The notes under the pieces were generated by a model. The model had not been told where the DNA came from. It worked only from the letters and a program-made list of their open reading frames with translations, and ran no database searches. DNA of 36,156 bases from Elusimicrobia bacterium GWC2_64_44 (GTDB taxonomy: Bacteria; Elusimicrobiota; Elusimicrobia; Elusimicrobiales; UBA9959), in assembly GCA_001799845.1 (NCBI GenBank), contig MGUG01000060.1:1-36156 (forward strand), given 5' to 3'. This document shows positions 6,914 to 15,792 of the stretch, in pieces. A program made the translations under genes and the position numbers. Numbering within the stretch: position 1 is the stretch's first letter; each line of letters begins with the position of its first letter.

Positions 6914-8302
6914 ATGCCTGCAACAACCATGGAATCGCTGGTCAACCTCTGCAAAAGGCGGGGGTTCATCTTCCAGAGCTCGGACATCTACGGCGGCCTG
7001 CAGGGCGTCTACGACTACGGCCCGCTCGGCGTGGAGCTCAAGAACAACCTCAAGGCCGCCTGGTGGCGGGCCATGGTCTACGAGCGCGACGACATCGAGG
7101 GGCTAGACGCCTCCATCCTCACGCACCGCTCCGTGCTGAAGCATTCCGGGCACGAGGCCACCTTCTCGGACCCGATGGTGGACTGCCGCAAGTGCAAGAG
7201 CCGCTGGCGCGCCGACCAGGTGAAGGACGGCAAGTGCGAGAAGTGCGGCGCCGCCGACCTCACCGAGCCCAGGCCCTTCAACCTGATGTTCAAGACCACC
7301 ATGGGCCCGGTCGCCGACGACGAGAATTTCGCCTACCTGCGCCCCGAGACCGCGCAGGGCATCTTCTGCAATTTCAAGAACGTGATGGACTCCACGTCCA
7401 ACAAGCTGCCGTTCGGCATCGCGCAGATCGGCAAGGCCTTCCGCAACGAGATCACGCCCAAGAACTTCGTGTTCCGCGTGCGCGAGTTCGAGCAGATGGA
7501 GCTGGAGTTCTTCGTGCTGCCCGGCACCGACGACGAGTGGCATCAGAAGTGGGTGGAGGCCCGCGTGGCCTGGTGGAAGGCCCAGGGCCTCGAGAGCGCT
7601 AATCTCCAGCAGTACGCGCAGGGCAAGGAAGAGCTGGCCCATTACGCCAAGGCCACCGTGGACATCCTTTACCGGTTCCCGCACGGGATGGAGGAGCTGG
7701 AGGGCGTGGCCAACCGGACCGACTTCGACCTGGGGTCCCATTCCAAGCACCCGCAGGAGCTGGGCCTCAAGGCGCGCGTAGAAGAGAACGCCGATTCCGT
7801 GGTCAAGCTGACCGCGCCGGACCCGGTCACGCAGAAACCCCTGGTGCCCTTCGTCATCGAGCCGTCGGCCGGCGTGGACCGCGGCGTGCTGGCCGTGCTG
7901 ACCGAGGCCTACACCGAGGAGAAGCTGGAGAACGGCACCGAGCGCATCGTGCTGAAGCTCCGCCCGCACCTCTCGCCCATCAAGGTGGCAGTGATCCCGC
8001 TGGCCCGCAACAAGCCCGAGATCGTGGCCAAGGCCAAGGAAATAAAGGACGCCCTGCTGAAGCTCGGCATAGGCCGCATCTATTACGAGAGCTCAGGCAA
8101 CATCGGCAAGAGCTACCGCCGCCACGACGAGGTTGGCACCCCGCTCTGCGTAACCGTGGACTTCGACACGATAGGCAAGGGGGAGAACCAGGAGGCCGCG
8201 GGGACCGTGACGATCCGCGACCGGGACACGATGGGTCAGGTCCGCGTGCACGCCGACAAGCTCGCGGCCCACATCACCGAATACTTCCGGAGCGCCAAAT
8301 AG
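6914..8302 (+). CDS. glyQS: Glycyl-tRNA synthetase, homodimeric (eukaryote/archaeal-like) type
   Basis: Class II aminoacyl-tRNA synthetase charging tRNA-Gly, 462 residues. All class II landmarks are present: the N-terminal [14 protein letters not shown] and DYGPLG blocks, a zinc-ribbon-like CRKCKSRWR...CEKCG insertion, motif 2 ([10 protein letters not shown]...[10 protein letters not shown]), motif 3 ([13 protein letters not shown]) and a C-terminal anticodon-binding domain ([10 protein letters not shown]...[19 protein letters not shown]). The ATG at 6914 follows AGGAG at 9 nt. It is divergent from recO and the reduced GlyQ/GlyS-like pair, and is clearly the functional glycine enzyme of this locus. 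Confidence 0.96.
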   Translation: MPATTMESLVNLCKRRGFIFQSSDIYGGLQGVYDYGPLGVELKNNLKAAWWRAMVYERDDIEGLDASILTHRSVLKHSGHEATFSDPMVDCRKCKSRWRADQVKDGKCEKCGAADLTEPRPFNLMFKTTMGPVADDENFAYLRPETAQGIFCNFKNVMDSTSNKLPFGIAQIGKAFRNEITPKNFVFRVREFEQMELEFFVLPGTDDEWHQKWVEARVAWWKAQGLESANLQQYAQGKEELAHYAKATVDILYRFPHGMEELEGVANRTDFDLGSHSKHPQELGLKARVEENADSVVKLTAPDPVTQKPLVPFVIEPSAGVDRGVLAVLTEAYTEEKLENGTERIVLKLRPHLSPIKVAVIPLARNKPEIVAKAKEIKDALLKLGIGRIYYESSGNIGKSYRRHDEVGTPLCVTVDFDTIGKGENQEAAGTVTIRDRDTMGQVRVHADKLAAHITEYFRSAK

Positions 8303-8317
8303 GGAGCCCGGGCGCAG

Positions 8318-8347
8318 TTGCTTTAGATAGAACCTAAATTATATAAT
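8318..8347 (+). promoter_or_regulatory. Promoter of rpmH-rnpA-yidD-yidC
   Basis: TTGCTT (8318-8323), an 18-nt spacer and a perfect TATAAT (8342-8347) lie 9 nt before the rpmH ATG. Transcription would begin within a few bases of the start codon, so the GAGG at 8349-8352 would probably not be in the mRNA. This is the best-formed of the start-proximal promoters in the window. Confidence 0.65.
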
Positions 8348-8356
8348 TGAGGCACT

Positions 8357-8503
8357 ATGTTACCTACTTACAGACCTAATGTTAAGAAACGCAAAAAGCA
8401 CATCGGCTTCCGGGCCAAGATGTCGACCAAGGGCGGCCGCAAAGTGCTCGCCCGCCGGCGCGCCAAGGGCCGCTGGACACTGATCCCCGACATCAAGAAA
8501 TAA
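8357..8503 (+). CDS. rpmH: 50S ribosomal protein L34
   Basis: A 48-residue basic ribosomal protein of the large subunit. It opens [20 protein letters not shown] and continues [20 protein letters not shown], the L34 signature. The length is typical (44-50). It is followed by rnpA, yidD and yidC in the order seen near many bacterial origins, but no dnaA is beside it here. Confidence 0.97.
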   Translation: MLPTYRPNVKKRKKHIGFRAKMSTKGGRKVLARRRAKGRWTLIPDIKK

Positions 8504-8517
8504 GTGGCCGGGCCGCA

Positions 8518-8877
8518 GTGAAACAGTTCGCCTTTTCAAGAGCTTCACGCCTACGCCTTAAAAAAGAGTTCGAGGCCGTTTTCGACGCCGGGCACAAGGC
8601 CGCCACCGGGGAACTGGTGGGCTGGTATTACCGGGCCGCCGACAAGAAAAAAAAGGTCGGCCTCATGGTCTCCAAAAAGACCGGCGGGGCCGTGAAGCGG
8701 AACAGGTTAAAGAGGCTTCTTAGGGAAGCGTTCAGACTGGACAGAACAGAGTTAAAGGAAGGCACGCGCCTCATAATTTACCCGAAGGCGGGCTGCGCCA
8801 TGGACAACCTGGCCCAGGCCCGCAAAGAGCTGGATACGCTCCGGCGGAGGGCGCGCCTTAACGATGACGGTGAATAG
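8518..8877 (+). CDS. rnpA: Ribonuclease P protein component
   Basis: Protein subunit of RNase P, which binds the 5' leader of pre-tRNA and assists the catalytic RNA. The 119-residue protein has the basic RNR motif ([16 protein letters not shown], about residues 60-75) and the N-terminal [17 protein letters not shown] helix typical of the family. The start is a GTG at 8518, 14 nt after the rpmH stop, without a clear ribosome binding site, so translation may be coupled to rpmH. Its 3' end overlaps yidD by 14 nt. Confidence 0.94.
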   Translation: MKQFAFSRASRLRLKKEFEAVFDAGHKAATGELVGWYYRAADKKKKVGLMVSKKTGGAVKRNRLKRLLREAFRLDRTELKEGTRLIIYPKAGCAMDNLAQARKELDTLRRRARLNDDGE

Positions 8878-9106
8878 AACCGTTGCGAAAAATCTTAGAT
8901 CGCTCGCGCTGACGACAATGCGCTCGGCGTACAGGACGTTGCGGCCCGCGCTCGGGCCGGGAACCTGCCGGTTCCACCCGTCCTGCTCCGAGTACGCGTT
9001 CCAGGCGCTGGACAAACACGGGATTTTAAAAGGCGGGAGGCTGGCAGCGGGCCGGCTGTCCCGCTGTCGTCCTTTCTCTCCGGGCGGTTACGACCCTGTC
9101 CCCTGA
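8864..9106 (+). CDS. yidD: Membrane protein insertion efficiency factor YidD
   Basis: A small (80 aa) membrane-associated protein encoded between rnpA and yidC, thought to aid YidC-dependent insertion. The diagnostic block [24 protein letters not shown] (two cysteines and SEYA) is at about 31-54, and the C-terminal [14 protein letters not shown] is also typical. The ATG overlaps the end of rnpA, consistent with translational coupling. Confidence 0.94.
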   Translation: MTVNRTVAKNLRSLALTTMRSAYRTLRPALGPGTCRFHPSCSEYAFQALDKHGILKGGRLAAGRLSRCRPFSPGGYDPVP

Positions 9107-9144
9107 CGCCACCAAAGAAGCCTTCCGCCGCAGCGGGAGGTTAA

Positions 9145-10677
9145 ATGAATAAAAATCTTATACTCGCCGTAGTCCTGTCGTCCCTGGTCTACATAGGCTG
9201 GTACTCTTTCATGGAGAAGCGGCTGCCCAAGCCGCAGCCCGCACAGCAGGCCCAGGGGGCGCAGCCCGGCGCGGCGGCGCAGCCCGCGGCCCAGGCCGCC
9301 CAGGCGGAGCCGGCCCCGCTGCCGGCCGACTGGAAACAGAAGGCCGTCAAGCTCACCGCCGGCAAGGCCGAATACACCTTCAACGCCGAAACCGCTTCTC
9401 TCGTCAGCGCCGTCTACCAGGGCCCCGTCGCCCCCGTGGAACTGGTGCCGGACCCGCAGCGCGGCTTCCTCTATACCTCCTTCCCCGGCACGTTCTCCCT
9501 GAAAGCGAAGACCGACAGGTCGGCGGAGTTCGTCTCGCAGCAGGGCCCCATCCGGGTCACAAAGAAATTCACCCTTACGGAGAAAGACGGCATCACCGCC
9601 GTCGAGATCCGCGCCGTCAACACCTCCGGCTCGCCCCAGTCGCTGCCGCCCTGGGAACTGCGCCTCGGCCCCGGCCTGGACACGGTGAAGAGCGAGATGA
9701 AGGAGAACGAGGCGGAGCTCAAGGCCGTCTACACCTTCCAGGAAAGCGGCCGCAAGCACCCCACGCTCAAAGAGGTGGAGGACGACGAGCCCGCGCAGAA
9801 CGACTGGGTCTGGGCCGGACTCAGCAACCGCTATTTCCTCGCCGCTTTCGCCGACCCGAGCTTTAAGACCACCCGCCCGCTGCGCCGCGACGAGAAAGTG
9901 GGCAAGATAGAAAAGACCCCCGTGCTGGCCGTGCCGATGCCCGGCTCCGTCCTGCGCCCCGGCGAGACCGTTGCGTGGACCACGCTTTTCTATCTCGGTC
10001 CCAAGGACCTCGCCGTGCTGCGGGAGCTCGGCCTCGGCCTCGACCGCTCCGTGGATTTCGGCTTCTTCGCGCCGCTGGCCAAGTTCGCCAACTCCTCGCT
10101 GATCTACTTCCACAAGCTCACGGGAAATTACGGCATAGCCATCATCATCCTGAGCGTCATCATCCAGATCCTCCTCACGCCGCTGAGCTTCAAGAGCTAC
10201 AAGGCCATGGCCGTGATGAAGAAGATCCAGCCGGAGATGCAGTCCATACAGAAGATGTACAAGGACGACCCGCAGCGCATGAACCGCGAGGTGATGGACC
10301 TCTACAAGCGCCACGGCACCAACCCGCTCGGCGGCTGCCTGCCGATGCTGCTGCAGATCCCGGTGTTCTTCGCGCTGTTCACGGCGCTGCGCAACTCCTG
10401 GAGCCTCCACGGCGCACCCTTCTTCCTCTGGATAAAGGACCTGTCCTCCAAGGACCCGTTCTACGTGCTGCCCCTCGTGATGGGCGGCATCATGTTCCTG
10501 CAGCAGCACCTGAGCCCGCAGACCTCCGACCCCGCGCAGGCGGCCATGATGAAGTGGATGCCCGTCATCTTCACCTTCATGTTCCTGTCCTTCCCGTCGG
10601 GGCTGGTATTATACTGGCTCATCAACAGCACCTGGGGCTTCGCGCAGAGCATGTACCTGCAGAAGAAGATGGGCTGA
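9145..10677 (+). CDS. yidC: Membrane protein insertase YidC
   Basis: Inserts and folds inner-membrane proteins, alone or with SecYEG. The 510-residue protein has an N-terminal membrane segment (3-20), an Ala/Gln/Pro-rich linker (about 28-55), a periplasmic beta-sandwich domain (about 60-310) and a C-terminal five-helix insertase domain. The latter includes NPLGGCLPMLLQIPVFFALF, DPFYVLPLVMGG and FPSGLVLYWLIN. It lacks the very basic C-terminal tail of some homologues. Aligned with E. coli YidC, the groove arginine (R366) falls on Gln341 (SVIIQILLTPL). The ATG has GGGAGG at 4 nt spacing. Confidence 0.96.
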   Translation: MNKNLILAVVLSSLVYIGWYSFMEKRLPKPQPAQQAQGAQPGAAAQPAAQAAQAEPAPLPADWKQKAVKLTAGKAEYTFNAETASLVSAVYQGPVAPVELVPDPQRGFLYTSFPGTFSLKAKTDRSAEFVSQQGPIRVTKKFTLTEKDGITAVEIRAVNTSGSPQSLPPWELRLGPGLDTVKSEMKENEAELKAVYTFQESGRKHPTLKEVEDDEPAQNDWVWAGLSNRYFLAAFADPSFKTTRPLRRDEKVGKIEKTPVLAVPMPGSVLRPGETVAWTTLFYLGPKDLAVLRELGLGLDRSVDFGFFAPLAKFANSSLIYFHKLTGNYGIAIIILSVIIQILLTPLSFKSYKAMAVMKKIQPEMQSIQKMYKDDPQRMNREVMDLYKRHGTNPLGGCLPMLLQIPVFFALFTALRNSWSLHGAPFFLWIKDLSSKDPFYVLPLVMGGIMFLQQHLSPQTSDPAQAAMMKWMPVIFTFMFLSFPSGLVLYWLINSTWGFAQSMYLQKKMG

Positions 10678-10711
10678 GTTTATTTGCGGTAGAAAGTAAG
10701 GAGACACTCAA

Positions 10712-11815
10712 ATGAGAGAAACCAAGACAGAAGCGAAAACCATACAGGACGCCGTCGAAAAAGGCCTTGCCGAACTCGGCCTCCGGCGCGACCAGGTTGA
10801 AGTCGTAGTCGTCAGCGAAGGCAAAAGCGGCTTCTTAGGCATAGGGGCCAAGAAAGCCTGCGTCATACTCAGGGAAAAGCGCTGGGGCGAGAGCCGCAGC
10901 GAAGAGCCCCGCGGCGCGCGCCCCGGCGGGCGCGGCGGCGAACGCGGCGGACGCGGTGGCGACCGCGGCAGAGGCGGACGCTCCGGCGGACGCGGCGGAC
11001 GCCCCGGCGGCAGAAGCGAAGAGCGCGGAGAGCGCTCGTCTTCCCCGGCGGCCCCCAGGCGCCCCGGCCGTTACGGTTACGAGGACGCCCGCCTGCCCCC
11101 GCAGGAGGAGACCACCCACTCCGAGCGGCCCCACCGCGAGGACCGCATGTCCCGCAACGACCGCGTCTACCAGGAAGAGCCCCTCGGCGCGGACTACCAG
11201 GCCATACAGCCCGCCCAGGACCCCGTGGAGCACGCCAAGACCGCGCTGCTCAAGATGCTCACGCTGATGGGCGTGGAAGCGACCATAACCGAGGCCAAGC
11301 TCGACACCGCGGAGAACCTGCTGTTCATACGGTTCGACTGCGCCGAGCCGGCCGCCTTCACCGAGGATAACGGCCGCGGCCTGCAGTCGCTGCAGTTCAT
11401 CCTCAACTCGATAGTCAGCCGCAAGCGCGAGCCGCACCTGGCCCTGCGCCTGGACACCGGCGGCTACTGGGACAGCAAGGAAAAAGAGATAGCCGCCCGC
11501 GTGGAAGAGGCCGTGCGCGAAGCCCGCGCCGGCAGCTCCTCCAGCCGCCTGGACCCGATGCCCGCCTCGATGCGCAAGATAGTGCATAACCTCGTGAAGG
11601 CCAACTACCCCGACATGGAGACGGTCTCCGAGGGCGAAGGCCGCTGGCGCAAGGTCGTGATCCGCAGGACCGAGACGCAGCAGGCGCAGCAGGAGCCGCA
11701 GGCCGCCGCCGTACAGGAGCCCGCGCAGGCCGCTCCCGTCGAGCAGCCGGTCCCGCAGCAGGCCGAAGAGGCCGCCGCCGTGCAGCCCGAGCAGACGACC
11801 ACCGAGCAGAAGTAA
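10712..11815 (+). CDS. khpB: KhpB/Jag RNA-binding protein with RGG-rich linker
   Basis: Cytoplasmic RNA-binding protein usually encoded after yidC. Domain order is Jag-N (1-57, ending EGKSGFLGIGAKKACVILRE), an Arg/Gly-rich linker (about 60-108, many RGG repeats), a KH domain (about 170-255), an R3H domain (about 278-318, LDPMPASMRKIVHNLV...VSEGEGRWRKVVIRR) and a Gln/Ala/Glu-rich tail (322-367). The KH loop that is normally GRRG reads EDNG (218-221), so canonical KH RNA binding may be weak. At 367 residues it is longer than the usual 200-270 because of the linker and tail. Start ATG with AAGGAG upstream (10698-10703). Confidence 0.92.
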   Translation: MRETKTEAKTIQDAVEKGLAELGLRRDQVEVVVVSEGKSGFLGIGAKKACVILREKRWGESRSEEPRGARPGGRGGERGGRGGDRGRGGRSGGRGGRPGGRSEERGERSSSPAAPRRPGRYGYEDARLPPQEETTHSERPHREDRMSRNDRVYQEEPLGADYQAIQPAQDPVEHAKTALLKMLTLMGVEATITEAKLDTAENLLFIRFDCAEPAAFTEDNGRGLQSLQFILNSIVSRKREPHLALRLDTGGYWDSKEKEIAARVEEAVREARAGSSSSRLDPMPASMRKIVHNLVKANYPDMETVSEGEGRWRKVVIRRTETQQAQQEPQAAAVQEPAQAAPVEQPVPQQAEEAAAVQPEQTTTEQK

Positions 11816-11830
11816 GCGCTCGCGGTCAAA

Positions 11831-11871
11831 ACGGCGTGACGGCAGAACAGCTGTCACGCCGTTCTCATTTT
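11831..11871 (+). terminator. Rho-independent terminator after khpB
   Basis: The 10-bp stem ACGGCGTGAC (11831-11840) and GTCACGCCGT (11853-11862) is followed by TCTCATTTT. It ends only 4 nt before the mnmE ATG, so mnmE must be read through it or use a promoter that overlaps it. Confidence 0.8.
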
Positions 11872-11875
11872 AAGC

Positions 11876-13246
11876 ATGATACTGCCGGAAACCAGCGACA
11901 CAATTGTGGCACAGGCGACGCCCCCCGGGGCGGGCGCGCTGGCTGTGCTGCGCCTGTCCGGCCGGGGAGCTTTCGCCGCGGCCGCCGGCTTTCTGCGCCC
12001 CGCGCCCAAGGACCCGCCCCACGGGGTTGCGCGCCTGCTGGCCGTGCGCGACGGGGAACGCCTGGTGGACAGGGCGGTGGCCGTCTTCTTCCGCGGCCCG
12101 GCCAGCTACACCGGCGAGGACACCGTAGAACTTACCTGCCACGGCTCCCCCTATATCGTCCGAACCATCCTCAACCTGGCCGTCAGCAACGGCGCCCGCC
12201 CCGCGGCCCCCGGAGAATTCACGCTGCGCGCCTTCCTCAACGGCAAACTGGACCTGGCGCAGGCCGAGGCGGTGGGCCAGCTCATAGAATCCGGCACCGA
12301 AGCCGCCCACCGCGCGGCCCTTACCCAGGCGGAGGGGGGCCTTTCACGCGAGGTGCGCGCCATAAAGGAAGAGCTGGTAGGGCTCCTGGCCCAGCTCGAA
12401 GCGCGCCTCGACGATTCCTACGAGGAGCAGCCCGCGCTGGAACTCAGAGCTTTCGCCCGCGCGGCCGAGGCGGCGCGGAGTAAGGCCGCGGCGCTGGCCG
12501 CCGGCTACGCGGCCGGGCGGGGCATCCGCGACGGGCTGAAGGTGGTCATCTCCGGAGCGCCAAACTCTGGCAAATCTTCGCTGCTCAACGCCCTGCTGGG
12601 CTGCGACCGGGCCATGGTCTCCAAACAGGCCGGCACCACGCGCGACACGCTGGAAGCCTCGCTGGAAATAGACGGCTTCAAAGTATTATTCACGGATACG
12701 GCCGGCCTCAGCGCGAGGGCGGGCTCGGCGCTCGAGCGCGAAGGCATGCGCCGGGCGCGCCGCGCCCTGGAGAAGGCCGACACCGTACTGCTCGTGAAGG
12801 ACTCCTCCTCGAAGGAAACCCCGGCCGACCGCGGCGCCGCGCGCGAAGCCGGGCGCCTGGCGCCGGAGGGCGCGCGGGTGCTGCGCCTGCTGAGCAAGGC
12901 CGACCTGTCCGCGAAGGGCCCTCTCCCCGCCGGTGCGTTCAGGGTCTCCGCCAGGACCGGAGAAGGCCTGGCCCGCCTCAGGACGGCGCTGGTAGCCGAG
13001 CAGAAGAAGGTCTTCCGCGACGGGGCGCAGGCCGTGGTAACCTCGGCCAGGCATTACTCGGCCCTCTCGCGCGCCGCCGCCGAGCTGGCCCTGCTCCCGG
13101 GCAAGCTGCGCGGCAAAACGCCGCCGTTGGAACTGGCCGCGGAACATTTGCGCGGCGCGCTGGCCGCCCTGGCGGAAGTGCTGGGAGAGACCGCGCCCGA
13201 GGAAGTGCTGGCCGGGGTGTTCAGTAATTTCTGCGTCGGGAAATAA
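11876..13246 (+). CDS. mnmE: tRNA-modifying GTPase MnmE
   Basis: With MnmG it installs the carboxymethylaminomethyl group on wobble U34 of certain tRNAs, using GTP, FAD and a folate one-carbon unit. The 456-residue protein has the N-terminal folate-binding domain (DTIVAQATPPGAGALAVLRLSG), a helical domain split by the G domain, and the C-terminal FSNFCVGK carrying the catalytic cysteine. G-motifs are G1 GAPNSGKSS (227-235), G2 GTTRD (253-257), G3 DTAG (274-277) and G4 SKAD in place of the usual NKxD. mnmG follows after one intervening gene. Confidence 0.96.
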   Translation: MILPETSDTIVAQATPPGAGALAVLRLSGRGAFAAAAGFLRPAPKDPPHGVARLLAVRDGERLVDRAVAVFFRGPASYTGEDTVELTCHGSPYIVRTILNLAVSNGARPAAPGEFTLRAFLNGKLDLAQAEAVGQLIESGTEAAHRAALTQAEGGLSREVRAIKEELVGLLAQLEARLDDSYEEQPALELRAFARAAEAARSKAAALAAGYAAGRGIRDGLKVVISGAPNSGKSSLLNALLGCDRAMVSKQAGTTRDTLEASLEIDGFKVLFTDTAGLSARAGSALEREGMRRARRALEKADTVLLVKDSSSKETPADRGAAREAGRLAPEGARVLRLLSKADLSAKGPLPAGAFRVSARTGEGLARLRTALVAEQKKVFRDGAQAVVTSARHYSALSRAAAELALLPGKLRGKTPPLELAAEHLRGALAALAEVLGETAPEEVLAGVFSNFCVGK

Positions 13247-13251
13247 CCAAT

Positions 13252-14022
13252 ATGTCCATAACGGATCTTTTTCCTGTCAAAGTGCTGCTGGAGCCGGCAG
13301 CCGCTTTCAGCGACCTGGCGGCGGGGCGCCGCGGCTGGGGCTGGCCGCTGGGCGTCTACGCGCTTTCAATCTGCCTGGCCGCGCTGCTTTTCACGCTGCT
13401 GCCGCCGCAATACCTGGCCGATTCCCTGGAAGGTTTTTCGCTGAGCCGGGACCGCGGCTTCTTTTATTATTTTCCCGCCGCATTGGCCGGCGGGCTGGTC
13501 CTCACGCTTTTCCTCAGCGCACTCGTCTCCGCGCTGGCCCGTTTCCTGGGCGGGGGGCGGCTATCGCTCCGCCTCGCCGGAGCCGCCGCGCTGATTGGCG
13601 CATTCGGGCTCCTGGCGGCGGCCCTGCACGGAGCGGAAGGCGGCAGGCGAGCGGCGGGCCTGGCCGCGGCCGCGGCGGCCGCGCTCTTCGCGGGGTGGGC
13701 CGGGTACTCGGACAGGAAAGCTTTTCCGGGGCTGCTAAAATGCCTGATGTCGGTTTCAGTGCTCGCGCTGGCCGGGGACCTCTGCGGCGCGGCGGCGGCT
13801 CTGGCCGGCTCGGTGCGGGCCTACACCGCGGCCGAATACGTCTTCGCTGTGCTCTCGCTTTACTGGTCGGCCAAGGCGGTTTCCGCGGTCTACGGCGCCG
13901 CCAAAGCGCGCGCCGCGGCGGCCGTGGTGCTGGGCGCTTTCGGCGCCATGGCCTTACTGTTCCTGGCGCTGAACACGGGCCTGCTCCCCGCCGGGATCTT
14001 CGAGGCGCTGCTGCTGGTATAA
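13252..14022 (+). CDS. Polytopic membrane protein, YIP1-like
   Basis: A 256-residue integral membrane protein with about six or seven hydrophobic segments and an Ala/Leu-rich composition. The start (PVKVLLEPAAAFSDLA) followed by alternating membrane helices resembles bacterial YIP1-family proteins, but this is a fold-level impression and no specific function follows. It sits between mnmE and mnmG, 5 nt and 3 nt from each, so it is co-transcribed with the tRNA-modification genes. The frame keeps the strong G/C third-position bias of its neighbours. Confidence 0.7.
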   Translation: MSITDLFPVKVLLEPAAAFSDLAAGRRGWGWPLGVYALSICLAALLFTLLPPQYLADSLEGFSLSRDRGFFYYFPAALAGGLVLTLFLSALVSALARFLGGGRLSLRLAGAAALIGAFGLLAAALHGAEGGRRAAGLAAAAAAALFAGWAGYSDRKAFPGLLKCLMSVSVLALAGDLCGAAAALAGSVRAYTAAEYVFAVLSLYWSAKAVSAVYGAAKARAAAAVVLGAFGAMALLFLALNTGLLPAGIFEALLLV

Positions 14023-14025
14023 AGA

Positions 14026-15792
14026 ATGACGGCCTATAACTACCCGGAAATTTTCGACGTGCTGGTGGTGGGCGGCGGCCACGCCGGCTGTGAGGCCGCG
14101 CTGGCGGCCGCGCGCCTGGGCGCGAAGACCCTGCTGCTCACGCAGGACCTCGACACCCTGGCGCAGATGTCCTGCAACCCGTCGATAGGCGGGGTGGGCA
14201 AGGGGCAGCTGGTGCGCGAGATCGACGCGCTCGGCGGGGAGATGGGGAAGATCGCAGATCTTTCCATGCTGAGCGGACACATGCTCAACACCTCCAAGGG
14301 CGCGGCGGTGCGCTCACCGCGCGCGCAGTGCGACAAGAAAATGTACCAGCTCGCCATGAAGCGCGCGCTCGAGCGCCAGCCAGGCCTCACCCTGGTACAG
14401 GACGAGGCCGCCGAGGTCCTGGAGAAGGGAGGCCGGGCCGCCGGCGTCGGCACCGCCCGCCACACCGTCTACCGGTCCAAAACGGTGGTGCTCACGGCCG
14501 GGACCTTCCTGCGCGGCGTGATCCACGTCGGGCTGGATTCTTTTCCCGGCGGCAGGTATAACCACCCGCCGTCGGACCTGCTGTCCAAAAGCCTCGCGGG
14601 GCTGGGCTTCAGGCTGGGCCGCCTGAAGACCGGCACCCCGATGCGCCTGCACGCGCGCGGCATAGATTTCTCCAAGTGCGACAGGCAAGCCCCGGACGCG
14701 CCGCCCGCGCCCTTCTCCCATTTCACCGGCGCGATTACCAACCCGCAGCTTCCCTGCTGGATCACGCGAACCGGGGCCGGCACGGCCGGCGTCATCTCGG
14801 CCGCCCTGCACCGCTCGCCGCTCTACAGCGGCAAGATAAAATCCACCGGGCCGCGCTACTGCCCGTCGATAGAGGACAAGGTGGTCAAGTTCCCGCACCA
14901 CGGAGCGCACCACCTGTTCCTGGAGCCGGAAGGCTTCGCCACCGAGGAATATTACGTCAACGGGCTCTCCACCAGCCTGCCCGAAGAGGTGCAGGCCGAC
15001 ATCGTGCGCTCGGTCGCCGGGCTGGAGCGCGCCGAGATCATGCGCGCCGGCTACGCGATAGAGTACGACTACTCCGACCCGGGCCAGCTGGACTACACGC
15101 TGGAGACGCGCCCGCTGCCGGGCCTCTACATGGCCGGGCAGGTCAACGGCACCACGGGCTACGAGGAGGCCGCGGGCCAGGGCCTGGTAGCCGGCATCAA
15201 CGCGGCCCGCGCCGCGGCCGGCCTGGAGCCGCTGATCATACGCCGCGACGAGGGCTACCTCGGCGTAATGATAGACGACCTGGTCTCCAAGGGCATAGAC
15301 GAGCCCTACCGCATTTTCACTTCGCGCGCAGAATACCGCCTCCTGCTGCGGGCCGACAACGCCGACCTGCGGCTGTGCCCCCGCGGCTTCGAGCTGGGCC
15401 TCCTGCCCGCGCGGCTGGAGAAAAATTTCCGCGCCTACGCCGACGCGGTGCGGACCCTGCAGGCCGGGGGCAAACCCGCCCGGCTGCCGCCCGGCCCCTG
15501 GACGCTGAAAAAGGCGCGGGCCACGGCGGAGATAGAAAAGATCTACGAGATGTACGTCCGCCGCAACCAGAAAGAGGCGGAGAAGATGAAGAAGTTCGAA
15601 GGCCTGCGCATCCCGCCCGACTTCAGCTACGCCGACGCGCGGGCCCTCCCGAACGAGGCCCGCCACAAGCTGGAGCTGCACCGCCCGCTGACGCTGGCGC
15701 AGGCCGGCCGCCTCCCCGGCGTGACGCCGGCGGACGTGCAGCTGCTGTGGGTGCTGCTGGAAAAACGCCGCAGGCAAAGGAGAAAGCCGTGA
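14026..15792 (+). CDS. mnmG: tRNA uridine 5-carboxymethylaminomethyl modification enzyme MnmG
   Basis: FAD-dependent partner of MnmE in wobble uridine modification. The dinucleotide-binding motif GGGHAGCEAA is at 16-25. Further family blocks are MSCNPSIGGVGKGQLVREIDALGG, GTFLRGVIHVG, LKTGTPMRL, INGTTGYEEAAGQGL (as VNGTTGYEEAAGQGLVAGINAA) and FTSRAEYRLLLRADNADLRL. At 588 residues it is slightly shorter than the usual 610-630, but the C-terminal LPGVTPADVQLLWVLLEK is present. The stop TGA overlaps the GTG start of rsmG. Confidence 0.96.
   Translation: MTAYNYPEIFDVLVVGGGHAGCEAALAAARLGAKTLLLTQDLDTLAQMSCNPSIGGVGKGQLVREIDALGGEMGKIADLSMLSGHMLNTSKGAAVRSPRAQCDKKMYQLAMKRALERQPGLTLVQDEAAEVLEKGGRAAGVGTARHTVYRSKTVVLTAGTFLRGVIHVGLDSFPGGRYNHPPSDLLSKSLAGLGFRLGRLKTGTPMRLHARGIDFSKCDRQAPDAPPAPFSHFTGAITNPQLPCWITRTGAGTAGVISAALHRSPLYSGKIKSTGPRYCPSIEDKVVKFPHHGAHHLFLEPEGFATEEYYVNGLSTSLPEEVQADIVRSVAGLERAEIMRAGYAIEYDYSDPGQLDYTLETRPLPGLYMAGQVNGTTGYEEAAGQGLVAGINAARAAAGLEPLIIRRDEGYLGVMIDDLVSKGIDEPYRIFTSRAEYRLLLRADNADLRLCPRGFELGLLPARLEKNFRAYADAVRTLQAGGKPARLPPGPWTLKKARATAEIEKIYEMYVRRNQKEAEKMKKFEGLRIPPDFSYADARALPNEARHKLELHRPLTLAQAGRLPGVTPADVQLLWVLLEKRRRQRRKP

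Noticed and set aside
8303..8356. Possible replication origin next to rpmH
   Set aside because: rpmH-rnpA often lies near oriC, but there is no dnaA gene and no TTATCCACA-like box cluster here or in 18145-18461.
9229..9312. GC-rich Ala/Gln/Pro repeat in yidC as a DNA repeat element
   Set aside because: The codons vary and the segment fits the flexible linker between the first membrane helix and the periplasmic domain of YidC.
14676..15788. Long N-terminal extension of the rsmG frame across mnmG
   Set aside because: mnmG is unmistakable in the other frame; the extension is Arg/Gly/Pro-rich shadow sequence, and GTG at 15789 has an AGGAG and the overlap with the mnmG stop.
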